From contig VWVY01000003.1 of assembly GCA_009846685.1 (NCBI GenBank), positions 310,001 through 374,000 of the forward strand: DNA of 64,000 nucleotides. Direction: 5' to 3'. Positions 63,134-64,000 of the stretch are shown here, piece by piece (the first letter of the stretch is position 1; each line of letters begins with the position of its first letter). The translations under genes were made by a program, and so were the position numbers. Below the pieces are notes generated by a model. The model was not told the origin of the DNA. It saw nothing but the letters and a program-made list of their open reading frames with translations, and searched no databases. The DNA is from Rhizobiales bacterium SYSU XM002 (GTDB lineage Bacteria > Pseudomonadota > Alphaproteobacteria > Rhizobiales > Beijerinckiaceae).

Positions 63134-64000
63134 GAGAGGCCGCGATCAATCGAGCCGGCGAGGGGTCGCCGGCTCACCCCACGTTCGGCGAGGCCTTCGC
63201 GGTCTGGCTCAAGATCGGCCTCACCAGCTTCGGCGGACCGGCAGGGCAGATCGCGCTGATGCACCGCATCCTGGTCGAGGAAAAACGTTGGATCGACGAG
63301 CCGCATTTCCTGCACGCGCTCAACTATTGCATGCTGCTGCCCGGCCCTGAGGCCCAGCAGCTCGCGACCTACATCGGCTGGCGGCTGCACGGATATCGCG
63401 GCGGGCTTGTCGCCGGCATCCTGTTCGTGCTGCCCGGCTTCTTCGTCATCCTCGGCCTTTCGATCCTTTACGCGCTCTATCGCAACACGGGCTGGCTCGG
63501 CGCATTGTTCTTCGGCCTGAAGGCCGCCGTTCTGGCGGTGGTGATCGAGGCCCTGCTCCGCGTCGCCCGCCGGGCGCTGAAGACCCGAGCCCATCTCGCC
63601 GTCGCCGGCGCGGCCTTTCTGGCCCTTTTCGCCTTCGCGCTGCCGTTTCCGCTGGTGATCGCGGCGGCGGCACTGATCGGCTGGCTGGCGCCGAATTTCC
63701 GCCCCCCGGCTGCTGGCGGGAAAACAGACGAGGCAACGCCGATCCAGGGCGGCGGTTGGCTCGGTTCACTGGCGACCCTCGTAACCGGGTTGGCGCTGTG
63801 GATGCTGCCGCTTGTCCTGCTAGTCGCCATTTTCGGCATGCAGAGCGTCTTCGTGCCCATCGCCGCCTTTTTCTCGAAGATGGCGGTGGTTACCTTCGGC
63901 GGCGCCTACGCCGTTCTCTCCTATGTGGCGCAGGAGGCAGTCGAGACCTTCCGCTGGCTTCGACCTGGCGAGATGCTGGACGGGCTTGCCCTTGCGGAAA
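63130..64000 (+). CDS. chrA: Chromate transporter ChrA, 5' part (3' truncated by window edge)
   Basis: The frame is open from the ATG at 63130 to the end of the window, about 290 codons. It contains FGEAFAVWLKIGLTSFGGPAGQIALMH and YCMLLPGPEAQQLATYIGWRLHG of the first CHR domain. The second-domain start KMAVVTFGGAYAVLSYVAQEAVE lies near residues 240-260, so it is a two-domain (long-chain) ChrA. Several membrane helices are evident. It overlaps the rhodanese-ChrB stop by 4 nt. Chromate efflux is inferred from the family; sulfate-like anion transport is possible. Confidence 0.9.
   Translation, partial: MREAAINRAGEGSPAHPTFGEAFAVWLKIGLTSFGGPAGQIALMHRILVEEKRWIDEPHFLHALNYCMLLPGPEAQQLATYIGWRLHGYRGGLVAGILFVLPGFFVILGLSILYALYRNTGWLGALFFGLKAAVLAVVIEALLRVARRALKTRAHLAVAGAAFLALFAFALPFPLVIAAAALIGWLAPNFRPPAAGGKTDEATPIQGGGWLGSLATLVTGLALWMLPLVLLVAIFGMQSVFVPIAAFFSKMAVVTFGGAYAVLSYVAQEAVETFRWLRPGEMLDGLALAE

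Noticed and set aside
1-64000. CRISPR array, insertion sequence, rRNA operon or replication origin
   Set aside because: No regularly spaced repeats, no transposase, no rRNA and no DnaA-box cluster or dnaA-type context was seen on either strand.

Overview
The window is GC-rich, gene-dense chromosomal DNA from an alphaproteobacterium, most probably of the order Hyphomicrobiales (Rhizobiales). The supporting evidence is gene content and order: dapF-mtaB-ftsY next to yciB and a ccm cytochrome c maturation cluster beside acnA; purH beside a heparinase II/III protein and rsmB; tsaD-gpsA-EVE divergent from hemC-hemD-mic60-hemY; a very large NAD-glutamate dehydrogenase; and small family-restricted proteins (DUF2794, DUF1674/SDHAF4, IalB-like, Omp25/31-like porin). 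The genus cannot be fixed from the sequence alone. The calls come from reading translated proteins and motifs; no database search was run.

Layout. 1-8.4 kb: the end of dapF, mtaB, ftsY, a FAH-family hydrolase, yciB, a secreted beta-propeller protein and the ccmA-B-C-D-G operon on the minus strand (ccmD is a 51-codon gene with a GTG start). 8.6-27 kb: acnA, a DUF1223 thioredoxin-like protein, gamma-glutamyltransferase, a LysE exporter, a YiiX-like papain-fold protein, rlmN, an IalB-like protein, an ECF-type sigma factor, an SDR dehydrogenase, thpR, a tesA-like esterase divergent from an ABC ATPase/FtsX-like permease pair, a Bax-inhibitor-1 protein and an AhpD-like protein. 27-44 kb: NAD-glutamate dehydrogenase, purH, heparinase II/III, rsmB, an RluA-family pseudouridine synthase, SDHAF4, an unknown protein, an L,D-transpeptidase, OmpW behind an FNR/FixK-type box, a CFA-synthase-like methyltransferase, acsA and a porin. 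44-51.7 kb: EVE, gpsA and tsaD opposite hemC, hemD, mic60 and hemY, then tRNA-Thr(CGT).

51.8-59.1 kb is the accessory region: an integrative element of about 7.3 kb inserted in the 3' end of tRNA-Thr. Its limits are visible as a direct repeat of the tRNA 3' end (51797-51820 and 59098-59120, the right copy lacking one G). Just inside each end lies the same pair of tandem TGTGGGCCTT motifs with a 2-nt spacer, which are likely arm sites of the P4-type integrase encoded at the left end. The cargo is a partly AT-rich gene of unknown function (possible HicB-like N-terminus, HTH-like C-terminus), a compact cassette of an excisionase-like protein, an HTH plus zinc-ribbon protein and a second complete tyrosine recombinase, and in convergent orientation a single-chain MmeI-like (type IIL) restriction-modification enzyme whose D-X9-E-X-K nuclease motif and gamma-class methylase motifs are all present. 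This element is the most interesting part of the window.

59.1-64 kb returns to chromosomal genes: DUF1330 and enoyl-CoA hydratase genes divergent from a TetR regulator (with a candidate operator between them), msrB-msrA, and a rhodanese-ChrB fusion followed by chrA, which runs off the right edge.
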